Part shown: positions 36,528 to 46,333 of the stretch, in pieces
How the letters are laid out: each line of letters opens with the position of its first letter
Position numbering within the stretch: position 1 is the first letter of the stretch
NCBI GenBank assembly: GCA_002701395.1
Contig: NZVC01000057.1
Span: 62,001-126,000, forward strand
DNA length: 64,000 bases
Source of the DNA: Maritimibacter sp.
GTDB lineage: Bacteria > Pseudomonadota > Alphaproteobacteria > Rhodobacterales > Rhodobacteraceae
Direction of reading: 5' to 3'
The notes under the pieces: generated by a model
The model's input: the letters and a program-made list of their open reading frames with translations, nothing else
Databases searched by the model: none
What the model was told of the DNA's origin: nothing
Position numbers and translations under genes: made by a program

Positions 36528-37094
36528 TTAGGACGCCGGTGTCGACGACACGCCAACCTGCGCCGGGCGGAGCAGGCGATCGTGGATCATGAACCCGACC
36601 TGGCTGACCTGAATGATCTCGCCCTGCTTGGTGCCCGGAACCGGGGCCTCGAACATCGCCTGATGCTGCTGCGGGTCGAACTTGTCGCCCACCTGCGGCT
36701 CGACGATCTCGATGCCGTGCTTCTTGAACACGTTTAGCAGCTCGCGCATCGTCAGTTCGATGCCTTCGATCAGGGCCTTCTTGCCTTCGCGCACTTCCTC
36801 GTCCGCCGCATCCAGCGCGCGGGACAGGTTGTCGTACACGGGCAGCATGTCGCGAGCCAGCTTCGACCCGCCATAGTTTTCGGCCTCGCGCCGGTCACGG
36901 TCTGCGCGCTTGCGCATGTTCTCGGCATCGGCCAGCGCCCGCATGAAACGGTCGCGCATGTCGTCGCGCTCGGCCCGCAGCTGCTCGATCTCGTCGGCAG
37001 CCGCCAGTTCGGCTTCGGTCGGGTCTTCCGCCGCCAGCTCGTCCAGCGTGCTCAGGTCGACATCGGGCATCTCGTCGCGGTTCTGCTCTGCCAT
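36528..37094 (-). CDS. grpE: Nucleotide exchange factor GrpE
   Basis: A 188-residue DnaK cochaperone. A long N-terminal coiled coil (residues ~30-100, EIEQLRAERDDMRDRFMRAL) leads to the beta-domain signature KFDPQQHQAMFEAP and the VGFMIHDRLLRPAQV end. GAGAGGA precedes the ATG. It follows hrcA by 10 nt, forming a heat-shock pair, but dnaK/dnaJ are not beside it. A 12-nt unit, ACCGGCGTCCTA, is duplicated in tandem across its stop codon. Confidence 0.96.
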   Translation of the reverse strand: MAEQNRDEMPDVDLSTLDELAAEDPTEAELAAADEIEQLRAERDDMRDRFMRALADAENMRKRADRDRREAENYGGSKLARDMLPVYDNLSRALDAADEEVREGKKALIEGIELTMRELLNVFKKHGIEIVEPQVGDKFDPQQHQAMFEAPVPGTKQGEIIQVSQVGFMIHDRLLRPAQVGVSSTPAS

Positions 37095-37104
37095 CTCAAT
37101 CCTC

Positions 37105-38178
37105 TCAGCCTTGGTCGGAAATCAGTCGTCCGACCAGTTGCGCCGTGTAGTCCACGATCGGCAAAATACGTCCATAGTTCAGTCGCGTCGGGCCGATCAC
37201 ACCAACGGCGCCGATGATCTTTCGGTCAGCGTTCATATAAGGAGAGACAACCAAAGAGGAACCCGAAAGTGAGAAAAGCTTGTTCTCCGAACCGATAAAA
37301 ATGCGCACACCCTCGCCTTCATCGGTCAGTTCCAGGAACTCGGCGATGTCGCGCTTGCGCTCCAGGTCGTCGAACAGGTTCCGGATCCTTTCCAGCCCCT
37401 CGGCCTCTTGTTCCAGCCCCAGCAGATTCGCCCGGCCCCGGACGATCAGCCGTTCATAGCGGTCGCCCTCGTTCTCCCAGATGGCAGCGCCGTTCTCGAC
37501 GAAATCGCGGGCAAGATCGTTCAGTTCCTGCCGCCGCTTCTTCACTTCGGCTTCGAAGCTTTCGCGCAGTTCCGACACCGTCCGCCCCTCGGCGATGGCG
37601 TTCAGGAAATTCGCGGCCTCGCGCAAGGACGACGGCGTCTGCCCCATCGGCGGATGAAACACCCGGTTCTCGACATGCCCATCGGCAAAGACCAGAACCA
37701 CCAGCGCCCGGTCCGGCGACAACGACACGAACTCGACATGCTTGATCGCCGCTTCGTGCTTTGGCGCCAGCACAAGGCTTGCCCCCGCCGTCAGCCCCGA
37801 CAGCGCCGATCCGACCCGGTCCAGCATCGACCCGACATCGCGCGAATTCGCGCCCAGTGTGGCGTCGATCTTCTCGCGGTCGGTGGCGTCGAGTTCGGAC
37901 ACCTCCAGCAGACCGTCCACGAACATCCGCAGCCCGCGCTGCGTAGGGATGCGTCCGGCGGACACATGCGGGCTGTCCAACAGCCCCATGTATTCCAGAT
38001 CCTGCATCACGTTCCGGATCGTCGCGGCGGATACTTTCTCGGACAGCGTACGCGTCAACGTCCGCGACCCAACCGGCTCGCCGCTTTCCAGATAGCCTTC
38101 GACAACGCGCCGGAAAACTTCCCGGCTGCGTGCATTCAGCTCTGTCAGGATTTTCGATGTGTCCGTCATCTCGGTCAT
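37105..38178 (-). CDS. hrcA: Heat-inducible transcription repressor HrcA
   Basis: A 357-residue repressor. The N-terminal winged helix includes GEPVGSRTLTRTLSEKVSAATIRN-type residues (about 30-55), and the C-terminus has the conserved VIGPTRLNYGRILPIVDY stretch. It normally binds CIRCE (TTAGCACTC-N9-GAGTGCTAA), usually upstream of groESL and often upstream of hrcA. I find no CIRCE in the 109 nt upstream of this gene, so it is probably not autoregulated here. GAGGG lies ~9 nt before the ATG at 38178; the ATG at 38169 is an alternative. Confidence 0.95.
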   Translation of the reverse strand: MTEMTDTSKILTELNARSREVFRRVVEGYLESGEPVGSRTLTRTLSEKVSAATIRNVMQDLEYMGLLDSPHVSAGRIPTQRGLRMFVDGLLEVSELDATDREKIDATLGANSRDVGSMLDRVGSALSGLTAGASLVLAPKHEAAIKHVEFVSLSPDRALVVLVFADGHVENRVFHPPMGQTPSSLREAANFLNAIAEGRTVSELRESFEAEVKKRRQELNDLARDFVENGAAIWENEGDRYERLIVRGRANLLGLEQEAEGLERIRNLFDDLERKRDIAEFLELTDEGEGVRIFIGSENKLFSLSGSSLVVSPYMNADRKIIGAVGVIGPTRLNYGRILPIVDYTAQLVGRLISDQG

Positions 38179-38287
38179 CTGCGAAAGCCCTCGGTATTAA
38201 AAGGCATTGGCCACCAGCGTCAATCATGCTTGCGTCCCGCCTTGGGCCGCAGGTAAGCATCCCGCAACCGGATAGGAAGGACCCCGA

Positions 38288-38998
38288 ATGCGACCCTCTG
38301 GCCGCGCGCTCGATCAAATGCGCGAGATTTCCATCGAAACCGACTTCACCCGCCACGCGGAAGGCTCGTGCCTGATCAAGTGCGGTGAAACCCACGTACT
38401 GTGCACTGCCTCGCTTGAGGAACGCGTGCCGCCGTTCCTGAAAAACTCCGGCCTTGGCTGGGTCACCGCCGAGTACGGAATGCTGCCCCGCGCCACCAAC
38501 ACCCGGATGCGCCGCGAGGCGAAGAACGGCCAATCCGGCCGCACGCAAGAGATTCAGCGCCTGATCGGCCGCGCCCTGCGCGCCGGTGTCGATCGGGTTG
38601 CCTTGGGCGAACGCCAGATCACCGTCGACTGCGACGTGATTCAGGCCGATGGCGGCACCCGCTGCGCCTCGATCACCGGCGGCTGGATCGCGCTGCGGCT
38701 TGCGGTCAACAAGCTGATGAAGGCCGGCGACATCATCACCGACCCGCTGGTCGACCCGGTCGCCGCCGTGTCCTGCGGCATCTACGCCGGCCAGCCGGTG
38801 CTGGACCTCGACTACCCGGAAGACAGCGAAGCGGGCGTCGACGGCAACTTCGTCCTGACCGGCTCGGGCCGCATGGTCGAGGTTCAGATGTCCGCCGAAG
38901 GCGCCACCTTCTCGACGGACGAGATGTCGGAACTGCTTGCCCTTGCCCAGAAGGGCGTCAGCGAGCTGGTGGCGGCCCAGAAGGCTGCGGTGTCCTGA
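38288..38998 (+). CDS. rph: Ribonuclease PH
   Basis: A 236-residue phosphorolytic 3'-5' exoribonuclease for tRNA 3'-end maturation. The N-terminal [13 protein letters not shown] pattern, the [20 protein letters not shown]-like segment and the [15 protein letters not shown] core are diagnostic. AGGAAGGA precedes the ATG. Its stop overlaps the rdgB start by one base. Divergent from hrcA. Confidence 0.97.
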   Translation: MRPSGRALDQMREISIETDFTRHAEGSCLIKCGETHVLCTASLEERVPPFLKNSGLGWVTAEYGMLPRATNTRMRREAKNGQSGRTQEIQRLIGRALRAGVDRVALGERQITVDCDVIQADGGTRCASITGGWIALRLAVNKLMKAGDIITDPLVDPVAAVSCGIYAGQPVLDLDYPEDSEAGVDGNFVLTGSGRMVEVQMSAEGATFSTDEMSELLALAQKGVSELVAAQKAAVS

Positions 38999-39606
38999 TG
39001 CGGCGCTTCGACGGCGACAAGCTGGTCATCGCCTCGCACAACGCGGGCAAGATCCGCGAGATCCGGGCGCTGCTGGAACCCTTCGGGGTCTCGGTCGCCT
39101 CGGCCGCCGATTACGGGCTCGAAGAACCCGCCGAGACCGAAGACACCTTTGCCGGAAACGCCCGCATCAAGGCGCATTTCGCGGCAAAGGGCACCGGTCT
39201 TCCGGCGCTAAGCGATGACAGCGGCATTACCGTCGACGCTTTGGGCGGCCAGCCCGGTGTCTATACCGCCGACTGGGCCGAAACCCCTAACGGCCGCGAT
39301 TTTCCGATGGCGATGACCAAGGTCTGGACCATGCTGGAAGATCGCGACGCCGAGACGCCGCGCACCGCCGCCTTCAATTGCACGCTTTGCCTCGCGTGGC
39401 CGGATGGCCATGACGAGATCTTCGAAGGCAAGGTCACCGGTCAGGTCGTCTGGCCGATGCGCGGGGCGCTGGGCTTCGGGTTCGACCCGGTCTTCCTGCC
39501 CGACGGCGAATCCGAGACCTTCGGAGAGATGGACCCGAAGAAAAAGCACGGGATGTCGCACCGCGCCGACGCCTTCGCAAAACTGGTTGCGGGCTGCTTT
39601 GCCTGA
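38998..39606 (+). CDS. rdgB: XTP/dITP diphosphatase (non-canonical purine NTP pyrophosphatase)
   Basis: A 202-residue house-cleaning enzyme that removes dITP/XTP from the nucleotide pool. Motifs are [10 protein letters not shown], the catalytic SDDSGI and the [12 protein letters not shown] loop; the C-terminal SHRADAF region binds the base. The gene overlaps both neighbours (one base with rph, 8 nt with hemW). Confidence 0.96.
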   Translation: MRRFDGDKLVIASHNAGKIREIRALLEPFGVSVASAADYGLEEPAETEDTFAGNARIKAHFAAKGTGLPALSDDSGITVDALGGQPGVYTADWAETPNGRDFPMAMTKVWTMLEDRDAETPRTAAFNCTLCLAWPDGHDEIFEGKVTGQVVWPMRGALGFGFDPVFLPDGESETFGEMDPKKKHGMSHRADAFAKLVAGCFA

Positions 39607-40747
39607 AAACTGGCAGGCTGGCGGCTTCGGGCTGTATGTACACTGGCCGTTCTGCCAGTCGAAATGCCCCTACTGCGACTTTAATTCCCACGTCGCCGCG
39701 CACATAGATCAGGCGCGATGGCGTGACGCCTACCTGACAGACCTCGCCCGTTCCGCCGCCGAAACACCCGACCGCGTGCTGTCGACCGTCTTCTTCGGCG
39801 GTGGCACGCCCAGCCTGATGGACCCCGACACCGTCGGCGCGATCCTCGAAGCCATCGGCAAACACTGGACGCTGGCCAACGATCTTGAAGTCACGCTTGA
39901 AGCCAACCCCGGCTCGGTCGAGGCGGGCCGTTTCCGTGGCTACCGCGATGCCGGGGTGAACCGGGTGTCGATGGGGGTTCAGGCGCTGAACGACACCGAC
40001 CTGAAGGCCCTTGGCCGCCTGCATTCCGTCGCCGAGGCCCGCGCCGCCTTCGACGTTGCGCGCTCGACCTTTGATCGCGTCAGCTTTGACCTGATCTACG
40101 CCCGGCAAAACCAGACCCTCGACGCGTGGCGCGCGGAACTGACCGAAGCCCTGTCCATGAGCCTCGACCATCTGTCGCTGTATCAACTGACGATCGAGGA
40201 CGGCACAGCCTTCGGCGCGCGGCACGAACGCGGCTTGCTGCGCGGTCTTCCCGACGACGACAGCGCCGCCGACATGTATTTCGCGACACAGGACATCGCC
40301 GAAGCGCACGGCCTGCCCGCTTACGAAATCTCCAACCACGCCCGCCCCGGCGCGGAATCCCGGCACAACAAGGTCTATTGGCACTCCGGCGACTGGATCG
40401 GCGTTGGCCCGGGTGCGCACGGCCGCCTTAGCCTTGACGGTGTACGCATCGCAACAGACACGCCGCTTGCGCCCGGAAAATGGCTGGACCTTGTGGAAAC
40501 CAAGGGCAGCGGAGAACAGTCGCGCAGTCACGTCCCCACCGAAGAGCAAGCCACAGAGTACCTTATGATGGGGCTAAGGCTGTCCGAAGGCATAGATCTG
40601 GTACGATATCGCGCCATTGGCGGCACGCTCCCCGATCTGACGAATCTGACCGACCTTGGTCTGATCGAACAGGAAAACGACACCCTCCGCATCACGCGCG
40701 AAGGCCGCCCCCTGCTCAACGCCATATTGCGAGAGCTGATCCCCTAG
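39599..40747 (+). CDS. hemW: HemW, radical SAM heme chaperone family
   Basis: A 382-residue protein formerly called oxygen-independent coproporphyrinogen oxidase-like. The radical SAM cluster is Cys19-x3-Cys23-x2-Cys26 (CQSKCPYC), preceded by LYVHWPF. HemW lacks the extra Cys of true HemN and inserts heme into respiratory enzymes. I use the TTG at 39599 as start; it gives the family's usual N-terminus, and no ATG or GTG fits before the cluster. The upstream open frame overlaps rdgB and has no family similarity. Confidence 0.92.
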   Translation: MPENWQAGGFGLYVHWPFCQSKCPYCDFNSHVAAHIDQARWRDAYLTDLARSAAETPDRVLSTVFFGGGTPSLMDPDTVGAILEAIGKHWTLANDLEVTLEANPGSVEAGRFRGYRDAGVNRVSMGVQALNDTDLKALGRLHSVAEARAAFDVARSTFDRVSFDLIYARQNQTLDAWRAELTEALSMSLDHLSLYQLTIEDGTAFGARHERGLLRGLPDDDSAADMYFATQDIAEAHGLPAYEISNHARPGAESRHNKVYWHSGDWIGVGPGAHGRLSLDGVRIATDTPLAPGKWLDLVETKGSGEQSRSHVPTEEQATEYLMMGLRLSEGIDLVRYRAIGGTLPDLTNLTDLGLIEQENDTLRITREGRPLLNAILRELIP

Positions 40748-40761
40748 CTTCTTCTGTCTGG

Positions 40762-40806
40762 AAATATCCCGGGGGAAAGCCCGCAGGGCTTGGGGGCAGA
40801 GCCCCC
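40762..40806. repeat. Dispersed double-hairpin element, copy 2
   Basis: Begins AAATATCCCGGGGG, then hairpin A (AAGCCC-GCA-GGGCTT) and hairpin B (GGGGGC-AGA-GCCCCC). It lies between the 3' ends of hemW and parB. The stem of hairpin A differs from copy 1 but remains fully paired. Confidence 0.87.
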
Positions 40807-40813
40807 GTCCCGC

Positions 40814-41707
40814 TTACCGCCCGCGCGACAGCACCTGGCAAAGCTCGTCCAGCTCCTCAAGCGTCGCATACTCGATAGTGACGCGACCCGCCTCGCCGCC
40901 CGGCTTGTGATCGATCCGCGTCTTCATCCCGATCGCCGCAGACAGATCGGATTCCAGCGCACGCGTATCCGCGTCCTTTTCCGAACTGGACGGCGCGCTA
41001 TCGCGTTTCGGCGCAGGTGGCTCGGCGGCCTTCTTCGCCAGCTTCTCGGTTTCGCGCACCGAAAGCCCCTTGGCCACCACCTGCCGCGCCAGTTCCAGCG
41101 GGTTGTCGGTGGTGATCAGCGCCCGCGCATGACCGGCGGACAGCGTGCCGTCCGACATCATGTCCTGCACCTCGATCGGCAGGTTCAGCAACCGCATCGA
41201 GTTCGCGATATGGCTGCGGCTTTTGCCCAGCGCCTCGGCGATCTTTTCCTGCGTATGGCCGAACCGCTCCATCAGCTGACGATAGCCCGCGGCTTCTTCC
41301 ACCGGGTCCAGATCGGCACGCTGGATGTTCTCGATGATCGCGACTTCCAGCACTTCGGTGTCGTTGTACTGGCGCACGATGGCCGGAACCTCGTGCAACC
41401 GCGCGATCTGCGAGGCGCGCCATCGGCGTTCCCCCGCGACGATCTCGTACATCCCGTCCTCGACGGCACGCAGGATCAGCGGCTGGATCACGCCGCGTTC
41501 TTCGATGGATTTCGCCAGTTCGTGCAACTGATCCTCGGTGAACTTGCGCCGCGGCTGGTCCGGGTTCGGGCGGATCTGTTCGATCGGGATCATCCGCTCG
41601 GCCGCCGGCGCTTTCGCCGTTCCGTCCGTTGCAGTCGTCGTCGGTGGCACATCCGCCATCAGCGCCGACAATCCGCGGCCCAGGCCTCTCGCCTTTTTCT
41701 CTGCCAT
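40814..41707 (-). CDS. parB: Chromosome partitioning protein ParB
   Basis: A 297-residue parS-binding CTP-switch protein. The N-terminal ParB domain has IRPNPDQPRRKF and the nucleotide-binding GERRWRAS motif. A helix-turn-helix region (KIAEALGKSRSHIANSMRLL) reads parS, and the C-terminal ~45 residues form the dimer domain. The start is the ATG at 41707, with AAGGGG 9 nt upstream. It follows parA by 11 nt. Two perfect parS sites lie 1.4 and 3.3 kb upstream. Confidence 0.97.
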   Translation of the reverse strand: MAEKKARGLGRGLSALMADVPPTTTATDGTAKAPAAERMIPIEQIRPNPDQPRRKFTEDQLHELAKSIEERGVIQPLILRAVEDGMYEIVAGERRWRASQIARLHEVPAIVRQYNDTEVLEVAIIENIQRADLDPVEEAAGYRQLMERFGHTQEKIAEALGKSRSHIANSMRLLNLPIEVQDMMSDGTLSAGHARALITTDNPLELARQVVAKGLSVRETEKLAKKAAEPPAPKRDSAPSSSEKDADTRALESDLSAAIGMKTRIDHKPGGEAGRVTIEYATLEELDELCQVLSRGR

Positions 41708-41718
41708 GACGTTACCCC

Positions 41719-42528
41719 TTATTTCGCGGTCGCTTTGTGCCGGGACACCAATTCTTGTGCCAGCGCCCGATAGGCGTGGCTCCCTTTCGACGACGGATCG
41801 TAATCCAGCACCGGGATTGCGAATGACGGCGCCTCGCTGACCCGCACGTTCCGCGGAACCACGGTGTTGAAGACAAGCTCTCCAAGGTTCGTCCGCGCAT
41901 CGCTTTCGACCTGTTGCGACAGGTTGTTCCGTCCGTCGTACATCGTCAGCACGACACCTTCGATCCGCAGATCGGGGTTCGCGGACCCACGCACCTCGCG
42001 GATTGTCAGCATCAACTGCGACAGCCCTTCCAGCGCGAAGAATTCCGACTGCAACGGCACAAGGACCGAATGCGCCGCGACCATAGCGTTGACCGTCAGC
42101 AGGCTCAGCGACGGCGGGCAATCGATCAGGATGTAATCCAGATTGTAGCGGTCGATCGCGGGCTGCCGCAAAGCGTCATGCAGCAGGAACGACCGCTTTT
42201 CGTTCGCCACCATCTCGATATCCGCCGAGCTTAGGTCGGTTGTCGCCGGTGCGATCCAGAACCCGTCGATATCCGTCGGCAGAATCACGTCTTCCAACTC
42301 GGAATCTTCAAGCAGAAGATCATAGGTCGTGTGCGTCCGCTCGTCAGGCTCGATCCCCAAACCCGTCGACGCGTTGCCCTGCGGATCAAGATCCACCAGC
42401 AATACGTTGTAACCGTCGTCCACTAGCGCGGCGCCAAGGTTGATGGCCGTGGTGGTTTTTCCGACGCCGCCCTTCTGGTTGGCGATGGCGATAATTTTGG
42501 GGGTCTTGGGGCGAATGGCGTCAAGCAC
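41719..42528 (-). CDS. parA: Chromosome partitioning ATPase ParA (Soj)
   Basis: A 269-residue ATPase that moves ParB-parS complexes over the nucleoid. The deviant Walker A is KGGVGKTT (Lys19 and Lys24), and LLVDLDPQGNAS and ILIDCPPSLSLLT are also present. I start at a GTG (42526-42528) that overlaps the rsmG end by 8 nt; GGAGA lies 8 nt upstream. This gives the normal family length. Longer open frame upstream is antisense-free but duplicates rsmG sequence in another frame. Confidence 0.95.
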   Translation of the reverse strand: MLDAIRPKTPKIIAIANQKGGVGKTTTAINLGAALVDDGYNVLLVDLDPQGNASTGLGIEPDERTHTTYDLLLEDSELEDVILPTDIDGFWIAPATTDLSSADIEMVANEKRSFLLHDALRQPAIDRYNLDYILIDCPPSLSLLTVNAMVAAHSVLVPLQSEFFALEGLSQLMLTIREVRGSANPDLRIEGVVLTMYDGRNNLSQQVESDARTNLGELVFNTVVPRNVRVSEAPSFAIPVLDYDPSSKGSHAYRALAQELVSRHKATAK

Positions 42529-43147
42529 GCGAGATGTCTCCGACAACGAGGATCGCAGATCCGGGATGGGTGGGACTGGGCCTGTTGTCGACCGAGAACC
42601 GGAAGGTTTCAAGCGCCTCGTCGACCTCTTGCCGCCAGGTCTCCCCTTTCAGGAAAACGCCGCGTCCTTCCGGTGACAGGTGCCGTTCGCAATGGCCCAG
42701 CAGCAGCTTCAACGGCGACAATGCGCGTGCGGACAGAAAGTCGGCGTTCTGCGGCGGCGTATCCTCGATCCGGCGCGACAGCACGCCCATCGGGATCTGA
42801 AGCTGCGTTGCCAGCGTTCTTAGGAAAGACGCTTTGCGCACGTCGGATTCGATACAGGTCACCTGAAGCTCGGGCGCCAGTTCCGCCGCAAGGATCGCAA
42901 CGACCGCACCAGGGAATCCTCCACCACTGCCCATGTCCACCCAACGGCCGGATTTTGGGTTTGCAGCGGTATAGGCCGCCGCGGAATCAAAGAAGTGACG
43001 GTCCCACAGGTCATCCAGCGTGGATTTCGCGACAAGATTGATGGTCGGATTCCACTTGCGGATCAGCGCGGCGTAGATGTCGAGGCGGTCCAATGTTTCA
43101 CGTGAAACATCGACATGCGCTTTCAGCGCCGATTCCCCGGCGCTCAT
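42521..43147 (-). CDS. rsmG: 16S rRNA (guanine527-N7)-methyltransferase RsmG
   Basis: A 208-residue SAM-dependent methyltransferase (GidB). The SAM loop is [12 protein letters not shown], followed by [12 protein letters not shown]. The N-terminal VSRETLDRL stretch is encoded by a perfect parS palindrome (43094-43109), a pattern common in alphaproteobacteria. It overlaps mnmG by 4 nt and parA by 8 nt. Confidence 0.96.
   Translation of the reverse strand: MSAGESALKAHVDVSRETLDRLDIYAALIRKWNPTINLVAKSTLDDLWDRHFFDSAAAYTAANPKSGRWVDMGSGGGFPGAVVAILAAELAPELQVTCIESDVRKASFLRTLATQLQIPMGVLSRRIEDTPPQNADFLSARALSPLKLLLGHCERHLSPEGRGVFLKGETWRQEVDEALETFRFSVDNRPSPTHPGSAILVVGDISRA
43094..43109. other. parS centromere site 1
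   Basis: The perfect 16-bp palindrome TGTTTCACGTGAAACA is the consensus ParB-binding site. It lies inside rsmG and encodes part of VSRET. Located 1.4 kb from parB and about 5 kb from the proposed oriC. Confidence 0.95.
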
Positions 43148-45012
43148 GCTGATTTCTTGCGGTCAGCCTGCCGCAGCTTTGCAAGGATCAGCGTCAACGC
43201 CGCTGGCGTCATGCCTTCCACCCTGCCCGCTTGGGCGATGGTTTCGGGGCGCACGCGCTGAAGCTTAGCCGACAGTTCGTTCGACAGACCTTGCATCCCT
43301 TCGTAAACGAAACTTGCGGGAATACGGGTTTCCTCGTCTCGGCGCATCGCCTCGACGTCCTGCGCTTGCCGCGCAACGTAGTTGGCATACAGCGCATCGC
43401 GGGACATCTGTTCGCGAATCCCGGGCGTGATCGCATCGACATCGTCGCTCAGACCGTCAAGCTGGTCGAAACTGATGTCCGGGAAGGCCAAAAGCTCGAA
43501 CCCGTTGCGGCGACGACCGTCCTGCCCAACTGGCATACCGTGTTCAGCCGCCTCGCGCGGCGACAGCGACAGCGCTTCTAGCGCCGCTTTGCCCGCCTCA
43601 AGCGCCTCGCGTTTTTGTTCGAACGCCTCGCGACGCGTTTCGCCGACGCATCCAACGTCGATCCCCAAGGGCGTCAGACGCTGGTCAGCATTGTCGGCAC
43701 GCAGGGAAAGACGGAATTCGGCCCGCGACGTAAACATCCGATAGGGTTCGGACACGCCGCGCGTCACAAGGTCGTCGATCATCACGCCGATATACGACTT
43801 GTCGCGGGTCAGGATCACCGAATCCTCGCCGCGCACAGACCGCGCCGCGTTCAAACCGGCCACAAGGCCTTGCGCCGCTGCTTCTTCGTACCCGGTGGTG
43901 CCGTTGATCTGCCCAGCAAGGAACAGCCCCGGCACATCCATCAGTTCCAGCGAGGACCGCAGCGCGCGCGGATCGACGTAATCGTATTCGATGGCATAGC
44001 CCGGCTGCAGGATCTTCGCCTGCTCAAGGCCCTTGATCGAGTGAACGTAGTCTTCCTGCACTTCGACGGGCAACGAGGTGGAAATCCCGTTCGGATACAC
44101 GGTCGGATCATCCACACCTTCCGGTTCAAGGAAGATCTGGTGAGAGTCCTTGTCCACGAACCGCACAACCTTGTCTTCGATCGAGGGGCAATACCGCGGG
44201 CCGACGCCCTCGATATGACCGCCGTACATCGCCGAACGGTCCAAATTCGCGCGGATGACCTCGTGCGTGCGTGCGTTGGTATGCGTAATGCCGCAGGACA
44301 CCTGCGGTGCGACCAGCGTCTTCGACAGGAAAGAGAACATCACCGGCTCATCATCGCCGGGCTGAGATTCCAGCCCGTCCCAGTTGATCGTCCGCCCATC
44401 AAGGCGCGGCGGTGTGCCGGTTTTCAGACGCCCGAGCGGAAGACCAAAGGAATCGATACGCTCGGCCATCTTGACCGACGGCTTGTCCCCCATGCGGCCA
44501 CCGGGACGGGATACATCGCCGATATGGATGACGCCGCGCAGGAAAGTGCCAGTGGTCAGAATAACAGCGCCAGTGCGCATCTCTGACCCGTCGGCCATCA
44601 CAAGCCCGCAGACGCGGCCGCCTTCCATCAGAAGATCGGTCGCTTCGCCGTACACCAAATCAAGGTTCGGCGCGGCATCGACGGCGGTATGGATCGCGGC
44701 GCGGTACAGTTTACGGTCGGCTTGCGCGCGCGGGCCTTGCACCGCAGGGCCTTTGCGGCGGTTCAAAAGGCGGAACTGGATGCCCGCCTGATCCGCTGCC
44801 CACCCCATAACGCCATCCATCGCGTCGATTTCGCGGACAAGGTGACCCTTGCCCAAGCCTCCGATCGCGGGGTTGCAGGACATCACGCCGATCCCGTCGC
44901 GGGTCAGCGAAATCAAAGTCGTGCGCGCGCCCATCCGGGCCGAGGCCAATGCCGCCTCGACACCCGCATGTCCACCGCCGATCACGGCCACATCGAAATC
45001 AGAATGTTTCAC
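43144..45012 (-). CDS. mnmG: tRNA uridine-5-carboxymethylaminomethyl modification enzyme MnmG
   Basis: A 622-residue FAD protein (GidA) that works with MnmE to make cmnm5U34 in tRNA wobble positions. The FAD motif [12 protein letters not shown] is near the N-terminus, and the segment [21 protein letters not shown] is diagnostic. I place the start at the GTG of 45010-45012, because AGGAG lies 8 nt upstream. The GTG three codons earlier (45021, giving MFHVKH) is directly adjacent to that AGGAG, too close for it. The second parS site spans this start region. Confidence 0.95.
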   Translation of the reverse strand: MKHSDFDVAVIGGGHAGVEAALASARMGARTTLISLTRDGIGVMSCNPAIGGLGKGHLVREIDAMDGVMGWAADQAGIQFRLLNRRKGPAVQGPRAQADRKLYRAAIHTAVDAAPNLDLVYGEATDLLMEGGRVCGLVMADGSEMRTGAVILTTGTFLRGVIHIGDVSRPGGRMGDKPSVKMAERIDSFGLPLGRLKTGTPPRLDGRTINWDGLESQPGDDEPVMFSFLSKTLVAPQVSCGITHTNARTHEVIRANLDRSAMYGGHIEGVGPRYCPSIEDKVVRFVDKDSHQIFLEPEGVDDPTVYPNGISTSLPVEVQEDYVHSIKGLEQAKILQPGYAIEYDYVDPRALRSSLELMDVPGLFLAGQINGTTGYEEAAAQGLVAGLNAARSVRGEDSVILTRDKSYIGVMIDDLVTRGVSEPYRMFTSRAEFRLSLRADNADQRLTPLGIDVGCVGETRREAFEQKREALEAGKAALEALSLSPREAAEHGMPVGQDGRRRNGFELLAFPDISFDQLDGLSDDVDAITPGIREQMSRDALYANYVARQAQDVEAMRRDEETRIPASFVYEGMQGLSNELSAKLQRVRPETIAQAGRVEGMTPAALTLILAKLRQADRKKSA

Positions 45013-45020
45013 GTGAAACA
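45005..45020. other. parS centromere site 2
   Basis: A second perfect copy of TGTTTCACGTGAAACA, between the ribosome site and the start codon of mnmG. It reads FHVKH if translation begins at 45021. ParB bound here would cover the translation start region of the gene. Confidence 0.95.
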
Positions 45021-45024
45021 CTCC

Positions 45025-46302
45025 TCACTTTCCCAGACAAAAACTCGCGAAGATCTCGTCGAGTATATGTTCAACATCAACGCGCCCGACAAGAGCGTCC
45101 AACGCAGCAATCCCGCGCCGCAACGCTTCGGCCGCCAGTTCGGATCGCTCGATGCCATAGCGAAGCTCTTGCCCCGCCAGATCGATGAACCCGATAGCTT
45201 CTTTCAGCGCAACCCTGTGCCGTTCGCGGATCGCGACCCCGACGCCAGAAGCCCGCTTTTCCAGTATCCCCGCGATTCGGTCAACCAGCGCATCGACGCC
45301 CTGCCCGGTCTTCCCCGACACGTCACCATCCTGCGCGTCCGCCTTGCCGGTCAGAACGATGTCGTCCGCTTCAACCGGCAACAGCGGCTGTTCCTCGCGC
45401 GAGGCCAGAAGAAAGACGCGCAGGTCCGCCTGCCCCGCACGTTTGCGGGCAAGCTCGATCCCCAGCGTTTCGACCACGTCGTCGCTGTCCCGCAGACCGG
45501 CCGTGTCAAGCACGGTCACCGGAAGTCCGCGCAGGTCCATCCGCACCTCGATCACGTCGCGGGTCGTTCCCGCGATCTCCGAGGTGATTGCCGCCTCGCG
45601 CCCCGCAAGCCGGTTCAGCAACGTGGACTTGCCCGCATTAGCAGGTCCAACGATGGCCACCTCGAACCCGTCACGAACGCGTTCCGCCACCTTGGCACCG
45701 GCGGCTTCCGTGTCCAGCTCGGCGCGCACCCCAGCCAGCAAACTGCCGACTTCGGGCGTGACATCCTCTGGCACTTCTTCGTCGGCGAAATCAATGGTCG
45801 CTTCCAACAGCGCGGCCGCGCGGATCAGGCGCACTCGCCAGCTTTCGACCTTCGCGCCGAGCGCACCGGAAAACACGCGCATCGCCTGAACACGCTGCGC
45901 TTCGGTCTCGGCCTCGATCAGGTCGCCCAGCCCTTCGACCTCTGCAAGGTCCAGCCGTTCGTTCACCAATGCACGCCGGGTGAATTCGCCCGGGTCAGCC
46001 AACCGCAGCCCAATGTCCGACAGCCGACGCTGAACGGCAACGACGATGGCCGGGCTTCCATGTAGATGAAACTCGGCGACAGCCTCGCCGGTAAAACTGT
46101 GGCCTTCATCGAAGACCAAGACCAGCGCCTGGTCGATCAGGGCACCATCCGCATCGCGCACGGGACGCACAGAGGACACTCGCGCCGCAGGTACACCGCC
46201 GCACAGCTGACGGACAGCATCATGCGCATCCGGACCAGAGACCCGAATAACGGCAACGCCCGCTTTTCCGCGGGCGCTGGCAAGGGCATAAATCGTGTCC
46301 AT
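45025..46302 (-). CDS. mnmE: tRNA modification GTPase MnmE
   Basis: A 425-residue GTPase (TrmE), the partner of MnmG. It has an N-terminal tetrahydrofolate-binding domain, then a G domain with G1 GPANAGKST and G3 DTAGLR. The C-terminal ASFCLGK ends with the conserved catalytic Cys, here CLGK rather than the usual CIGK. The start is the ATG at 46302; a TTG three codons earlier is less likely. It follows rho after 31 nt. Confidence 0.96.
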   Translation of the reverse strand: MDTIYALASARGKAGVAVIRVSGPDAHDAVRQLCGGVPAARVSSVRPVRDADGALIDQALVLVFDEGHSFTGEAVAEFHLHGSPAIVVAVQRRLSDIGLRLADPGEFTRRALVNERLDLAEVEGLGDLIEAETEAQRVQAMRVFSGALGAKVESWRVRLIRAAALLEATIDFADEEVPEDVTPEVGSLLAGVRAELDTEAAGAKVAERVRDGFEVAIVGPANAGKSTLLNRLAGREAAITSEIAGTTRDVIEVRMDLRGLPVTVLDTAGLRDSDDVVETLGIELARKRAGQADLRVFLLASREEQPLLPVEADDIVLTGKADAQDGDVSGKTGQGVDALVDRIAGILEKRASGVGVAIRERHRVALKEAIGFIDLAGQELRYGIERSELAAEALRRGIAALDALVGRVDVEHILDEIFASFCLGK

Positions 46303-46333
46303 TACGAACAACTCATTGTTTTAGAACAACAAG

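Noticed and set aside
45028-46302. Altered MnmE C-terminus CLGK as a defective enzyme
   Set aside because: The catalytic Cys and final GK are intact, and Leu for Ile is a conservative change.
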